A DNA stretch of 64,000 nt, taken from contig CM049310.1 of assembly GCA_026874595.1 (NCBI GenBank), positions 9,858,001-9,922,000 on the forward strand, given 5' to 3'. Each line of letters begins with the position of its first letter. The first letter of the stretch is position 1. The notes under the pieces are model-generated. The model saw nothing but the letters and a program-made list of their open reading frames with translations, was not told the origin of the DNA and ran no database searches. Shown here in pieces: positions 12,438 through 25,386 of the stretch. The stretch is from Sipunculus nudus. Lineage: Eukaryota > Annelida > Sipuncula > Golfingiida > Sipunculidae. Position numbers and translations under genes: made by a program.

Positions 12438-13958
12438 TTAGCTCAACTGACTGTAAGTCAACTGAGATATAGGAACGGCGCTTTGTCCGTTCAGGCGTCC
12501 GGCCGTCCGTTAGCAGGGCACAAATCGTACCTGCTGGTCATAGAAACTTCTAAGTGAAATCCAGGGAGGTCATTAAAAATCGCCTTTGAAACCTGAAATT
12601 AGGTCACTGCGACCTATATTCTCCGAGCTATGGGGCTTGAAAGTACCCCCCAGAATAATAAAAATTTGATACTATCTTGATAATTAACGCATGGATTGTC
12701 ATGAATCTTGTCTTGAATATTGACCATAACTAGTTTTGTCAGTTCCTGAAAAGTGGTGGCGCCACCTGTATTTTTTATATTTTAACGAATATTTTTCAAT
12801 TTTTTTACTATAAAATGACAACAATCACGTCAGTTTCTCGGCTGTGTTCCAAAACCTGGTGTGTTTACTGATCACAAGTGGATGCCCTATAGTAATCACC
12901 CTGTCTGTCTGCCTGTCTGTCTGTCCATCCGTCCATCCACACAAATTTGTTTCCAGATGATAACTCTAGGTTGGATTGACATATGGATTTCAAATTTGAC
13001 TTACATATGGCCCACCACCAAAGCAAGAACATATATGATTTTCGGGTCACGAGGTTAAAGGTCAAGGTCACAGGACTCACTTATTTAAAAAGATTATGGC
13101 TGCATTTTAAGCCATGCTTTCCATTTCAAACTTTCAATCTTGCGCATTTAGCTGACTTGCCAGTATCGGGAGAGCATAAAAGAATTTGGGTTCCAAGGTC
13201 AAAGGTCAAGGTCACATTGACCATCTGTTTACGAATTAGTTTTCAGATGATAACTCCAGTTTAGTTTGAAATATTGGTTACAAAATTAACTTATATATGG
13301 CTCACCACTAAAGTAGTACCGTGTTGATTTTGGGATCCAATGGTCAAAGGTCAAAGTCACAGGACCTGTTTCTTTTAAAAGAATGCATATGCATTTGAAG
13401 CCAAACTTTTCATCGCAAACCTTCCATCTTCAAGATATTGCTAACCTACCAATAGGGGAAGATTCTGGTCGATTTTGGGGTCATAGGGTCAAAGGGCCCC
13501 TCCATTCACAAATTAGTTCATGGATGATAATTCTGCTTTGGATAGACAGATTGGCTTCAAACTTGATTTAATAATGACCCACCACTTAAGTTAATTCATT
13601 TTGATTTTCAGGGTCAAGAGATCAAAGTTGAAGGTCACAGGAGCGACATCTTTAAAAAGATTGTGGATGCACTGTAAATCAAACTTTTCATCCCAAACTT
13701 TCCATCGCTCACACATGGCTTACTTGCCCAAAGTTAGGAAATCTGTAGATTTTGAGGTTACCTGGTCAGGGGTTAGGGTCACTTTTTTTTAAAAGATTGT
13801 TGCAATAATCTTAATGCTGCCAGTTCAAGGATAATAAGTTCTAAGATATTTTGGTCACAAGGTCATTGATTAAGGTCAAAGGACTGTCATACTGAAAAAA
13901 TCTTTAAAATGTTCTTATAGACAAATTCAGCTGAGCGTCGAGACCCATGGGTCCCTAG
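12438..13958 (+). mobile_element. Family-2 element (TTAGCTCA...start) carrying the DR1 core module
   Basis: Starts TTAGCTCAACTGACTGTAAG, followed by GTCC-type short repeats and a GGTGGCGCCACC palindrome at about 12755. It ends CAGCTGAGCG, GACCCATGGGTC, then CTAG (13955-13958). The inverse of the start lies just before the terminal hairpin, an asymmetric terminal inverted repeat as in Helitron2/Helentron elements. The body (12960-13800) carries the same AGGTCAAAGGTCAAGGTCACA-type module found in family 1. No coding capacity. Confidence 0.72.
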
Positions 13959-13960
13959 TT

Positions 13961-15526
13961 TTAGCTTAGATGACTGAAAATCTTCTGAGCTATAGCGATC
14001 ACTCTTTGTCCGTCGTCCCTCTGTCTGTCCGTCCGTCCATTAACAGGGCACAAATCGTAAGGCTTGTTCCACTGGACCTAGAATTTTCTACCTTGACATC
14101 CAGGGAGGTCCCTGAAAAATCTGGTGGAAACCTGAAATTTGGTCTCTGTTACATATATCCTCCGAACTATGGAGCTTTTAATTACCAACAAGAATAATTA
14201 AAAAATTAGATACTAAAGCTCCAGTATCTGAGTAACTAATGCATTGATCATCACAACTAATACATTGATCACCATGATTCCTTGCATGTGTATTCATCAT
14301 GGAGTGTTTCATCAGGTCCTGCAGACTGGTGGCGCCATCTGGATTTTTTACGGATTTTTTTCTCTATTTTTGAGCCTTCAAAGATGCGATCGTGCGTTAA
14401 CAGGGCACAAATCATAACCATCATGGAATATTCTTCCTTGACAACGAGGGAGGTCCAAGAAAAATTTTCTGGGAAACCTGAAATCTAGTATCCCGAAACC
14501 TTTTGTGTATATTAATTATGACTGGTTTCTTCAGGTCCTGAAGGCTGGTAGCGACGCCTGTAATTTTTCTATTTTTATATGATTTTTCCCCTTTCTTTGG
14601 AAACTGCGAAATTATTTTGCTACTATATCAGATTTGCAACTGTGATTTGCAACTGTGTCCTGAAACCTTGTGTGTTATTAGGGCCCGCTTTAATAAGCGG
14701 ATGCCTTATTGTAATCACCCTGTCCGTCCGTCTGTCCGTCTCTTCGTCTTTCTGTATGTCCCTCTAATTTGTTTCTCTTTTTATTTTCGGGTCATGAGGT
14801 CAAAGGTCAAGGTCACAGGACCCCTTCTTTAAAAATATCATGGATGCATTTTTAGCCAAACTTTTTATCCATAACCTTTCATCTTCTACATTTCGCTCAC
14901 CTGCCAACAGAGGAAGAAACTTCTTGATTCTAGTGTCACAAGATCAAAGGTCAAGGTCACAGGGGCCATCTATCCCGATATTTGTTTCCAAACGATAATT
15001 TCAGTTTGGATTGACAAATTAATATCAAACTTGACTAATATATGGCCCATTGCTTAAGTAAGAACCCTTTTGATTTTTGGGTCATGGGGTCAAGGGTCAG
15101 GGTCACAGGACCCACTTTTTTTTAAAAGATTTGTGGATGCACTTAGAGCTAAACGTTTCATCCCAAACCTTCCATCTTCCACATGTGGCTCACCTGCAAA
15201 TAGAGGAAGATGCTATTTATTAAGGGGGCCCAAGATCAAAGCCGTTTATTTCAGTTAATAAATTAAATGTGTATTATTTTGCTTCAGCTCATGTCAATTT
15301 TTTTATAATTTACACGGGTTGGTAGGTTCCGAAGTGGATACATTTACATATTACAGTCACTTATTTGAAATACTGAAACATTTACAAATACAGTTATGTG
15401 ATAATATAAAGCTACTGTATCTCTCATGTAGTCCATGAAACTGCACAGTAAACACAACCACTAGGATTTCATACAAATATTCTCAGAATCTATTTCAGCT
15501 GGGAGTCGTGACCCACAGGTTCCTTG
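13961..15526 (+). mobile_element. Second family-2 element, immediately downstream of the first
   Basis: Starts TTAGCTTAGATGACTG two bases after the preceding element ends, then TTTGTCCGTCGTCC and GTCCGTCCG repeats. It has GGTGGCGCCA at about 14328 and DR1-type cores near 14795 and 14943. It ends TTCAGCTGGGAGTCGTGACCC and CTTG (15523-15526). More diverged than its neighbour. Confidence 0.68.
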
Positions 15527-15803
15527 TTTTACATTTATTTTGTGGCGCTGTGCTCGTGGCAATAAAATGATACATCGGTATGTTTGCCTTGAAGACCTGG
15601 TCAGTGATGATGTTTAAATATGCGAAAAGGAAAGGGACCCGGGAGTCTTCAGATTTTCGAAGATCTTTGACAGGTTACATAAATTATTATTGTTAGACGT
15701 TTAAAGGATAGGTTGATGTTAGGAAGATGTTAAGGATGAATTAAATTTGTTTAAAGGCAAGGAAGCGAAAAGAAAAAAAATGGGAAATTGCCACGCTAGT
15801 AGC

Positions 15804-15932
15804 AGAAGCGGATCCAAGGGCCCCCCCCCCCCTTTATAGCCGCCGCAACCTTTTTCTTAAGGGTTTCAGAACAATTATTCCGGACATTGGACCCCTCCTT
15901 TTCCTTATTCCTGGATCCACCTCTGAGGAGGC
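15804..15932. mobile_element. Small inverted-repeat element (MITE-like), copy 1
   Basis: Left end AAGCGGATCCAAGGG, right end TTCCTGGATCCACCTCTG, which are imperfect inverses. The inside has a C-rich run and CCGCAACCTTTTT. Two further copies in the window share these ends and the interior. Confidence 0.7.
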
Positions 15933-16124
15933 CTACCCAGTGTGCGGGGATACATAACACTTTAACTGACACCTATCGTCAGTATATAAGTAGACGGTAG
16001 ATGTAAAATTAGATTGAAAATTCTAAAAAATATGTTTCTAGGGAATAAATGATGTATTTAAGGTGGGAACCCTTTCAAAGTAAGGAATAAAGTGTTTTGC
16101 AGGGAATTAATGATGTATTCAATG

Positions 16125-16318
16125 TGGAGCATGGTGGGGTAATGGGTAGGGCGCTGGACTTGTGACCGCAAGGTTGTGGGTCCACGTCCCGTCCTGACAG
16201 CCGTCTGCAATAAGACTCCTAGGCAAAGTCTTTTCACAAGGTTGTGCTCTCTCGACCCAGGAGTGAATTGCGTACTGGTCATGGGAGGAAGGCAAATGTA
16301 GTACGAATAACCAATTTC
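16125..16318 (+). mobile_element. tRNA-derived SINE
   Basis: The head resembles a tRNA: TAATGGGTAGGGCGCTGGAC (A-box region), then ACCGCAAGGTTGTGGGTCC with a degenerate B box. The downstream part, with CTAGGCAAAGTCTTTTCACA, does not fold as a tRNA 3' half, so this is a retrosequence and not a functional tRNA gene. Confidence 0.65.
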
Positions 16319-16644
16319 TTTTTATAAGTACTAGATTATATCACATAGTTTGTGTGCAAAATCTTAACAAACGCACGGTGACCCAAGGGAACATCGACCG
16401 ATGGTTATATTGTTCATTGATACAATAAAGATAATTTGACATATGTAATATCATTTATAATAGCATAATAATCTTAAAACATAGAGATATTTTACCATTC
16501 AAAATATCAGTCTTTAAATGGGACTTTTTATTCATGAAAGTTTACTTTTCGCGATAATTCTATTTCGCGAATATCGAGACACAGATCAAAAAGAAACACC
16601 GTATATATATAGAATGTTAGGAAGAATAGTTATAATCTGTAGCC

Positions 16645-16646
<2 letters not shown>

Positions 16647-16715
<69 letters not shown>
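16647..16715. repeat. (AT)n microsatellite, about 69 bp
   Basis: Uninterrupted TA dinucleotides. The poly-Tyr/Ile open frame across it is an artefact. Confidence 0.97.
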
Positions 16716-16718
<3 letters not shown>

Positions 16719-19700
16719 CGAACCTCTGGGCTTTTATCCAAGATTTCCTAATTTTCCTTTCGAGGCTACGAAGTACAACCTCTCTGATTCAACTTTCACT
16801 TTGAATACTTGATGAATAATTAAGTGTAATAAAAGAGGGAGGGAACTAAAACAGACCATAATATAGGTTTATGTTATACAACTGTCACTTACTTTCACAT
16901 TTCAGTCAATCATTAAGGGGTTTAAATTGTCTATTCTCAAACAGAATTTCAGTCGATAATAACACCATCTTCAGAGGGATATTTAAAGAAAATTAAAGTT
17001 ACAGGTGTAAAGCTATTCATATGTATGAAAATCGTAATATAAAAATAATCTATTTTTTGTCCGATATCTTTTTTTGTGTGAATTAATGTAGTTACAAGCC
17101 ATTATATTTGTCAATTTGTCTAAAAAATTATAAATATGCAATGAAAAACGCCTAGAGATGTTGGCATGAGTATGTAAAGTGTTAAAGTCATACTTATTTC
17201 CCAGATGTAAAATATATTGCATTTTTATGTAGAAACAAAAAATTTCATTAAATTTTACATCTTCAGACCAACATGGCAGATCTAATAAAGGATTTTCGGG
17301 TTTCAAATAAGTATATATCATTGGGGATTATTTTAATTAAAGTTATTTTAATTTATGTTTTCAACCAAAATGGAACCAATGTAGTCTGACGATATCAATA
17401 CGTTAATCACCAGGGTACGCCTGACCTCTCTCCTTATTCACTTTTATTCCAGGACGTGTACTTTAGTTAAACGTTTACCCGAACTTTGCTGAATTGAAGT
17501 AGTTTTAGATGTAATAGTTCTATTGTCATCACCATGACAATATCATCGGGATGCAAATTATTCTTCAAAAAGATATTAGGATTTATAGGACAAATATAAA
17601 ACAACTCATACTGAAGTTTATCGTAAAATTTGCCTTTGCACTCTCTGTTTTGTCATGTCAGGTGGGTCTGCATTATATATGTATGTGGAATGGGCGTTTA
17701 TCGAATTCTTCATACCGGATTGTGAAAACTGCTAAATGGATTAGATATTTGATTGGCGAACAACTCCCTTTGAAGCCAAACATTTGGCAGGCGATGCCAA
17801 ATCCAATTAATATGCCCTACATATCTACCTTGTATTGGCCCAGTTCTCTAATAATTTTATAGAAAACTGTACTGCGATGGGTATGCACAATTCAAGTATA
17901 CACATAACACGGTGAAAACACCCGGCCCCCCAAACATGCTATAGGCCTGTTCACAGTGTGAGGTTTACACTGTGCATAATGCTAACCAAGTGACACACAC
18001 AAATGCACATACGCGCGCGTACACACACACATTCACACACATATATAGTAAAACCACGCCTAACGACCATCTCAGTTAAGCGATCACCTGAAAATAACAA
18101 CCACATTTTCATAGTCCCACTTATTTTTTGCTCTTTACATTAGACCTCGCCTAGACGACCATTTCGAAAACACCACCAATTCAAATATAACAAGAGGGAA
18201 CTCAGAGGATCGCCTCCGCCAAAACAAAACAAAAATAAAAAGCACTGAGTCTGCAGCTTTTCTGGATCCTTACCAACATTAAATGTGTTCTTGCCGGATC
18301 ATGTCCCTATCCTCCTAACATTTTTGTTTTCATTCAGGAAAACACTTCTTTTTCGTATACAATGTTGGATGGATATTTCACTTAATTCCCCTGCAGATGT
18401 ATATATAGCACTGCTTCTTATAATTTATCGCCCTTCCGTCTGTCTTTTTGTCCTACCGTTACGTTATACACCATATATAGTGTCTAAAAATATTTCTTCA
18501 GATCCGTTTAATATTGGATGTGTAATTTATTGGGTTTTGACTCACTGATAATAAAATTGGGCTAAATTTTGTTTATATGAAACAGAAATTTACACGCAGC
18601 ACAAATTCGAAATGCTTAGTTGTAAGTGATTGTCAAATCTTTTATATGTCCCGCTTTAAGTTCTTTATTTGGTTAAACGAAGTAAAATGTGTCTCTTTCC
18701 AACTCGACCTAGGATCCAGTCTTAAAGAGCATGCATCTCTCTTTCGCTGTGCACATGCAGCACGGCGCTTTATCTGAATAGCCTGATATAGTGTCAGATT
18801 ATCTTCTTCATTTTCTCCTCTCCTCGGTGAATACCGTCATATTGCAGATCATTGATTCAAAGTGGATGTCTTCAGGTCTTCTGTATTTCAGATTCTATAA
18901 ACATTCTTTGTTTAGGGTTCACTCAGGTTCTGAACCGCTGGCCTTCCGCTCAATAGTCCCAAACCTTAACCATCATGTAAAGCAAGTTTTCGGTAATGAC
19001 ACTACGGCTGATAAATTGATGTGTTTGTCTTAGTTTCTTGAATGAATGAATAAAGGTTTACTCGGGAATCTGTTAAAACCTTATTGTTAAAATGCCCCAT
19101 TTAAAAATTGGAGCGAAATTTGCATCCTTTATACAGGATTGTGAATTTCCACCCTCGCCATGTAATATTTTGTCCCTGACTGTCATTCCGTTTAGAACAA
19201 TTATTTTGTTGAATTGGTTTAAATTTCAGGAATTCCTAGAAGTGAATAAAGGAAACTTAGAAAGCATATTCTCTCTTTTAGCCTATGGAGTCATATATCT
19301 TGGTATAAGTGACAAACAGCTGATAAAAGAATCAAAAGAGACTCCTGCGGCTGTGCATGTTTACTTTTACTTTCGCAGGTCGAAAACTTGTGACAAATAA
19401 TTCTAATATGATCAGTGAAACACTATACCCTGTATTCAATGCTTGTTTTTATCTTAGGGCAACAAAATGGTTAAAGATTTGAGTAATGTAAAAAAGGAAC
19501 ATACATTCCTCAAAAATACGTCAACAGAACACAGTATTTCAAACATTAAGCCAAATTATATGATCCGTGTCACTTCCATTATATTGATTAATCATGTTTG
19601 ACAAATTATCTGAAAGGATAGAGTTATGTAAACTAATGACTGAACACGTACTCTGGTAATGGCTATTTAAATTCACTCAACTGAAATTGTAACTTGCTTG

Positions 19701-20809
19701 TGAAAATACGTATATAAATTTAGCAGACGAAAGAACCTAAAGACATTTCATTTAACTAGTAGACACTCAAATTCGATAAACAAGCAAAAATGCAAAATTA
19801 CTTAGATTACTGAGTACTGGTATCACAGTAGTACACTGGATAACAAATGGACAGAAAAACCTTCAACTACATATTTAATGCAAATTTTATATAACTACTT
19901 TAAGTAATTCTACTGAATTGCATTTCACATCTCACATTTATGCATGGGTAGGGTTTTGGTTTAGTCACATAAATAACAAATGTGATTATATGAACCAGTG
20001 AGAAACAAACACATGTCAAGAAAGAGGCCGTAGGTGTTATAGTAAAAGGTGATACATTTCTTCCACAAGAGGGCCCTTCTGCCAAGTTGATTAAACCCGG
20101 CTCTGTCACAATGAGGGCCGTTTATTTATAACACCAGCACGGCTGACACCGTACATTTAATCCAGCAACAATGTTTTGTAAATAACCTTGTTCATTTACA
20201 GCAGAGAAAAAATAAATGCAATAAGGCGGGGCGGGGTGCCATATCGGATAAGATACCGTTGTTCCGCACGCAGTGAAAGAAAGGCATATGGAACAGAAAG
20301 CTGTAGTAGCAGGAATGTAATGACAGGCTATTTAATTGTGCTTGGCGGGGGTTTCTGAGTTTGCAGTACACATTATATCGGCAGTTCTGATGGTTAATCC
20401 TTATTAGAAAATGATGGAAATTATATATTTATATAAGATTAAAGACTGAAAGTGTTGTAACAAATCTGATTTCTATTTTACAATAGGAAGCTTTTTTTGT
20501 CAGGAATATTTTTTATAAACCTTTTTGCATAAACCTGCTATCTTTACCTTTTACAACTTATTTAGCGGCACTCACTGGTTTAATTTAAAGGTCAGGAAAA
20601 AGCATAATTATAAGCGCCAGACACGCAAGAGCGTTTTTTTCACAGAAACTATCGAAACTGAAAGCGTACAATGATGACTCCGAACTCACTGACCTCTCAG
20701 AAGCAGACAAATTCAGCGCTTGGTCGCCCACGCTGAAAAATACCTTTTTGGTTTCCCAGTACCAACCTGTCACCGATCACCCAACACCTCCTCGCCGTAC
20801 AAATGAGAA
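16716..20809. other. AT-rich DNA, no gene recognised
   Basis: Open frames here (for example 17551-17862, 19092-19400) match no family I know. A short CA-rich tract lies at 17990-18040. At 18195 GGATCGCCTCCGCC resembles a fragment of a GGCGGAGG repeat end seen again at 31117-31157. Confidence 0.45.
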
Positions 20810-21016
20810 GAGGATCCGGGGGGGGGGGGGGGGTCCAGGCTGTCCGGACCCCCCTTTTTCACCCGAAGCAACCTTTTTTAAAGGGTTTTAGACGAAATTT
20901 TGTGGCCTGGACCCCCCCTTTTCCGGACCCGATGACCTTTTTTTAGGATTTTCATTAGTCCTCCTCTGTTGGAACCCCCCCCCCCCCTTTCCAAAATCCT
21001 GGATCCGCCCCTGCAA
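20810..21016. mobile_element. MITE-like inverted-repeat element, copy 2
   Basis: Left end AAGAGGATCCGG followed by a G run; right end AAAATCCTGGATCCGCCCCTG. Interior has GTCCGGACCCCCC and AACCTTTTTTAAAGGGTTT, shared with copy 1 (CAACCTTTTTCTTAAGGGTTT). Confidence 0.75.
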
Positions 21017-22514
21017 ATACACCGGCGGCGCAACCATTACATGAGCGAAAAACAAACATTCATCTTCCTCACCAAATCTTTTGGCCAGCCCTATTGAAAG
21101 ATAAACGCGAACCATCATATTAACGTGAATACTGTAAAAGCGTAAACGAAATTCCGAAGGATAATGGCACTTGCATGGTTCCTCACGGGCCTGTTAGTGC
21201 CACAAAAAAAATAACATGCGCACAAACTAATAACTATAATAGCTAATAGGTCCTGTGCAAGAGATATATTTCTAAGTTCTTGAACATGACCCAAGTAAGT
21301 TCTTGCTTTTTTGGGCGGACTTTTTCCAGCACTGTTCCTTTTCATTACCTCATGGAACACTGGATATAAATCGAATGTAATGTATCATGCATCTTTATCA
21401 TGGCACTGGTAAAAAAAAAAAACTTAAACGATTCAAGTAGTGATCCTGTAGTCCTGATTCGAGGCAGAAACGGGCCATTTAAAAAAGGATCTCCTTCACC
21501 TAAGATTGTTTTCTCTTCGGCATAACGTTTAAACGGTCAGGATAAAAGCCTTATACTTAGAGGTGGTCCGAATACAATAACATTTATATCAGGACCCAGA
21601 GACTTGGATCAATTATCAACAGGTCGCTATCAGTTAAACAAACATAACAAGACCGGGAGACGTCTCTGTTACCAAAGTCAACAGAAAAGACTGGACACAC
21701 CCTGCGGCCACACTCAGCACAGGGATAATATGAGATAGCCACTGGATCAAATACAGAACACCGGCCCGAGGGGTTATGTTTTCCAGCGCGCAGTCGCTAT
21801 CAGTTTCTCAAAACAGTAGTACTAGCAGGAGAGTGATCCGCAAAGGCCATCCGGGTGCTCCGGAAATACGACACCCCACTTCCGGTTTCATTGTCAGCAA
21901 GCCAAGGTTACAGGCTCTGCCTGCTGCTGTGCAGTCGTTCATGCACGCAGTTACATGTCAGATGTTATGTTATAAGATTCTGTAAATGATAAATAAGAAA
22001 TTATTACATGAAAACTCTCTGACAAGGTTTATGTGCCCGAAAATCAAAGCGACACTTTCTGGTGTAGCAGACAGACGCTCTTAACTTAGCGTTAATTTGC
22101 TTTTAAGGAGAAAGGTCGGGAGAGTACAAATTTCGTCTTTTACGTTATTTTATTTATTAAGACGCCCAAATCAGATGGCAAAAAGTCATTTTGTTTAAAT
22201 TAAATATCAAGTTAAGCGTTGCCCGAGTGCTTTTCAGTTCCATTTTAAGTATAATACATTATCCTAATACTTAATCTAGTCATCCATTTATGAATTATAT
22301 ACAACCGACAGTCTATCCAAAGCCAGTACTATGCAAGTTGCCGACATTTCCAGATAGGAGTGTGGTAGTGATTATAGGTAGTGATAACATCACTGGTAGC
22401 ATTTGTTTCCTTTATGTAAAAATTGCCTGCATAGAATTTACAGAGCACTGACCGTTCTTTCAAACAGCAACTCCTGCTGTAAGTCATGAGGTCAAGGTGG
22501 TAAGCACAAGGAAC
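21017..22514. other. No gene recognised
   Basis: Mixed-composition DNA. The 69-81-codon frames in this interval have no recognisable domain or splice context. Confidence 0.4.
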
Positions 22515-23404
22515 GACTATTATTATTATTATTTTTATTATCAATGTACATTTATTTTGCGCACTTTACAGTGTGACACTGCTCAAATGCGCATTACAGA
22601 ACATAACATATTAAAAGTAACATAAAAAAGACATAGACATGTAAAATAACTTCACCGAAGTACACAAGATTAGAATTATAATAAAAAGCTTAAATAAGAA
22701 TCTAATAAAAGCAGTCATTGTGAGTTGACATTTTTCTTTCTGACAAAGAAGGTTTTAAGTTTGGTTTTGAAAGTAGAGAAATAAGAAGTTTTTAAGATCT
22801 TTAGGAAGACTGTTCCATAATTTTGGCGCTGCTTTGAAGAAGGCTGTGTCGCCACATGTGACCAGTCGACCTTAAGGCACCGGAGTAAGGAGGCGTCGGC
22901 CGAGCGTAAAGCACAAGCTGGCTCACGCTGGTATTGATAAATGAGGCCACTAAGGTATCAAGGAGACATACCGTGCAGAGTTTTGAATGTAATTAAACGA
23001 AGTTTAAACTAAATACACTGAGCTACAGGCAGCCAGTGAAGGTAAGCAAGAATAGGGGTGATATGATCATGTTTCTTGACGCATTTTACTTGACGAGCAG
23101 CACTATTTTGGACATGTTGGAGGTTAGCCAGAGAGAGAGAGAGAGAGAGTGAGAGAGAGAGAGAGATGTGTAATTCCACAAAGAAGTCTTTTGCAGAAGT
23201 CAATCCTGGAAGTAATGAAAGCACAGACCAGCGATAGTGCTGCCTCTTCAGAAATATACTTCCTAATCCCTGCAATGGTCCTGAGGTGGAAATAAGCAGT
23301 CTTACAGACAGATGAGGCACACGTGGCTGAAAAATGAACTCTTTGTCAAACTGAACATCAAGATTTTTAACCAGGACAGACTGTTGTATACCGTTGAACC
23401 ACAA
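22515..23404 (-). pseudogene. Decayed LINE (CR1/L2-like): reverse-transcriptase C-terminus and 3' tail
   Basis: On the - strand the fragments VLVKNLDVQFDKEF, LQHVQNSAARQVK and HDHITPILAYLHWLPV are characteristic of the C-terminal part of CR1/L2/Jockey-type reverse transcriptases. KTAYFHLRTIAGIRKYI is in a second frame and FKTLHGMSP, then FKTKLKTFF, in others, so the frame is broken several times. A GA/CT microsatellite (23132-23166) has expanded inside it. The element ends in a (ATA)n tail at about 22515-22535, as CR1-like LINEs do. Confidence 0.82.
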
Positions 23405-23410
23405 AAGGTG

Positions 23411-25092
23411 GACGATGGTCTTATAGTCAGTCAGTTTTCAACATTACAGATAAACAAGACACATAAATCATTTTTTTTAATATTCATGCGCGTGCAATAC
23501 AGATGGATTTTCCACGGAAGTGTCTTAGTATCCGGCAGATATTTTACAGGAACGTTTTAGTTCAGGTCCCGGCATACTTGAGACTCCATCGATCAAAGGC
23601 ATGCATCTAGTGGCTCTTGAATCTATTGACCGAACTGAGAGAACGATCAATTTCTTACCTCACTCTATCACAGTTTGCCCCACAGGTAGACACGCCAGTG
23701 AGAGAAAAGTGATTAGAAATCCAATAGATCGTTTCATAATAACACTCAATAACCACATTAGAATCCTAGAATTGTGACCTTGGGTGCTGAAGAGGTATGA
23801 TAATTACTCTATACAAAAACGTAATTAAACACTTCATCTGGACTCTCTTTGTTTCAAATACGTTATCCATCAAGCGAATCGGCCCCATGCCGAGATTTTG
23901 TACCACCAAAAAATGAAGAGACAATTAAATGGAGATTACTATCATGGTATCCAGGTCAATGACATTACACCGAGACCCCACGCAGTGTGTTATGAAAACA
24001 CTGGAAGACTCACGATTAACTCTTACTGTTAACATAAATTTATAGGCGCTGAATGGTCTTTTTGATCTTGTTTTTATAACACTTCATGACACACATTATC
24101 ATCGGGATCACATTTTAAGTGTAACCTTACTGCAGCACCTGGGCATGTGATAGCTGAGGTATGCAGGTGGCTGCACTTCACTCGTCGTTCAATCGAACAG
24201 TGACAGCGTCGTACCAAGAATCCGGGATACCTTTTAATGCAGACCATGGGTGCATATTTCGAGACGTCATATACTCTTATGTTTGATGCGGGACACGAAA
24301 CAAAGTATTTTGTTTTGTACTTACTACGGTTCATATCTTTGTATACGTTCACTGACTTCTAACTGATGGTTATGTTATTTTTTTTATAATAGTAATCATG
24401 TGTACGTTAAAGGTGGCACCACCTGTGTTTTAACGAATGTCTACATTTTGCGAAACGGAATAGTATTTACTATGTTTCCTTTGAATTCCATAGCTGAAAG
24501 GAAATTAAATTATTATAAAATCAGATTAACTAGTCTAAAACGTCGTCACCACAGAGCTTCGAATTTTCCTGACAGCAAATGTTTCGAATGTATGTGTTTA
24601 CATACATAGTGCAAAACAGAAATCTAGAAAAAATATAATAATGAATTGATAGCAAAAACACATGTTAATTGGGTTTCATTGTTATTCCTGTACCTTTATC
24701 ATATAGATAATGTACATACTTATCAGTTTATTTATTCATTTTTGCTATTATGTGTTGTTACATTCGTGATTTGAACTTGTTGACGATTTGATCATGTACA
24801 TATTATTTATGAAATATAGAAAGGTTGTTTAACTGCGCATGGTGATAATCTGTCACTATTCCGTTTTAGGTTCCAGAATCATATATTTTTTTTTGTATTT
24901 TATAGTATTTGTATTTTGAAATAACGATAGAAAAAATACAACCGAACTTATGATGATGACCGACAAAGTTATGTCATGACTGAAAATATTGAAGAGTCCA
25001 TTCTATACACGGGCTGCTCTGAAGACTGAATCTGTGATTCGATAATATTCTTATATATTATTTAGATATTATCATATTTTAATAATATTTTG
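23411..25092. other. No gene recognised; upstream flank of the first recognised C3 exon
   Basis: I looked here for a signal-peptide exon ending in phase 2 and found none convincing. At 24408-24433 a fragment GGTGGCACCACCTGTGTTTT is a stray family-2 repeat piece. Confidence 0.5.

Positions 25093-25134
<42 letters not shown>
25093..25134. repeat. (TA)n microsatellite
   Basis: About 42 bp of TA repeats, 80 bp upstream of a C3 exon acceptor. Confidence 0.95.
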
Positions 25135-25137
<3 letters not shown>

Positions 25138-25213
25138 GAAAAATATATTTTCTCTCTTTATTATGAATGGTCGATCAGCCTTCAGCTTTTAACTTTTTTT
25201 TTATACATTGTAG

Positions 25214-25386
25214 CCCCTCTTGGACTGTGGTCATACCGTCGAAAGTCTACCTGAACAAGCAGACGACAGTGCTGGTCAGAATGGTCGACTCTGACCTTGG
25301 TCCTAGCCGCACAGTGGTAGAGGCGGAAGTACGTCATCCTGTTTCCAGGCAACGATGTAACAGACGCAAACAACCTGTTGAATCAG
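25214..25386 (+). CDS. C3: C3-like exon (here numbered 1): MG1 domain start
   Basis: Acceptor is a T-rich tract ending in TAG at 25211-25213; donor is CAG|GTAAGA. It enters in phase 2 and ends in phase 1. It encodes WTVVIPSKVYLNKQTTVLVR, which corresponds to the first beta strand of mature C3 just after the signal peptide. An in-frame ATG at 25167 lies in the polypyrimidine tract and is not a credible start, so a further upstream exon supplying the signal peptide is needed. It is separated from the next exon by a 15-kb intron. Confidence 0.85.

Noticed and set aside
16518-16751. Tyr/Ile-repeat frame
   Set aside because: Translation of an (AT)n microsatellite.
17551-17862. Frame with LKFIVKFAFALSVLSCQ before a GTGGGT donor as a signal-peptide exon
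   Set aside because: It would end in phase 0, while the first recognised C3 exon needs phase 2, and the start is far upstream of the hydrophobic stretch.
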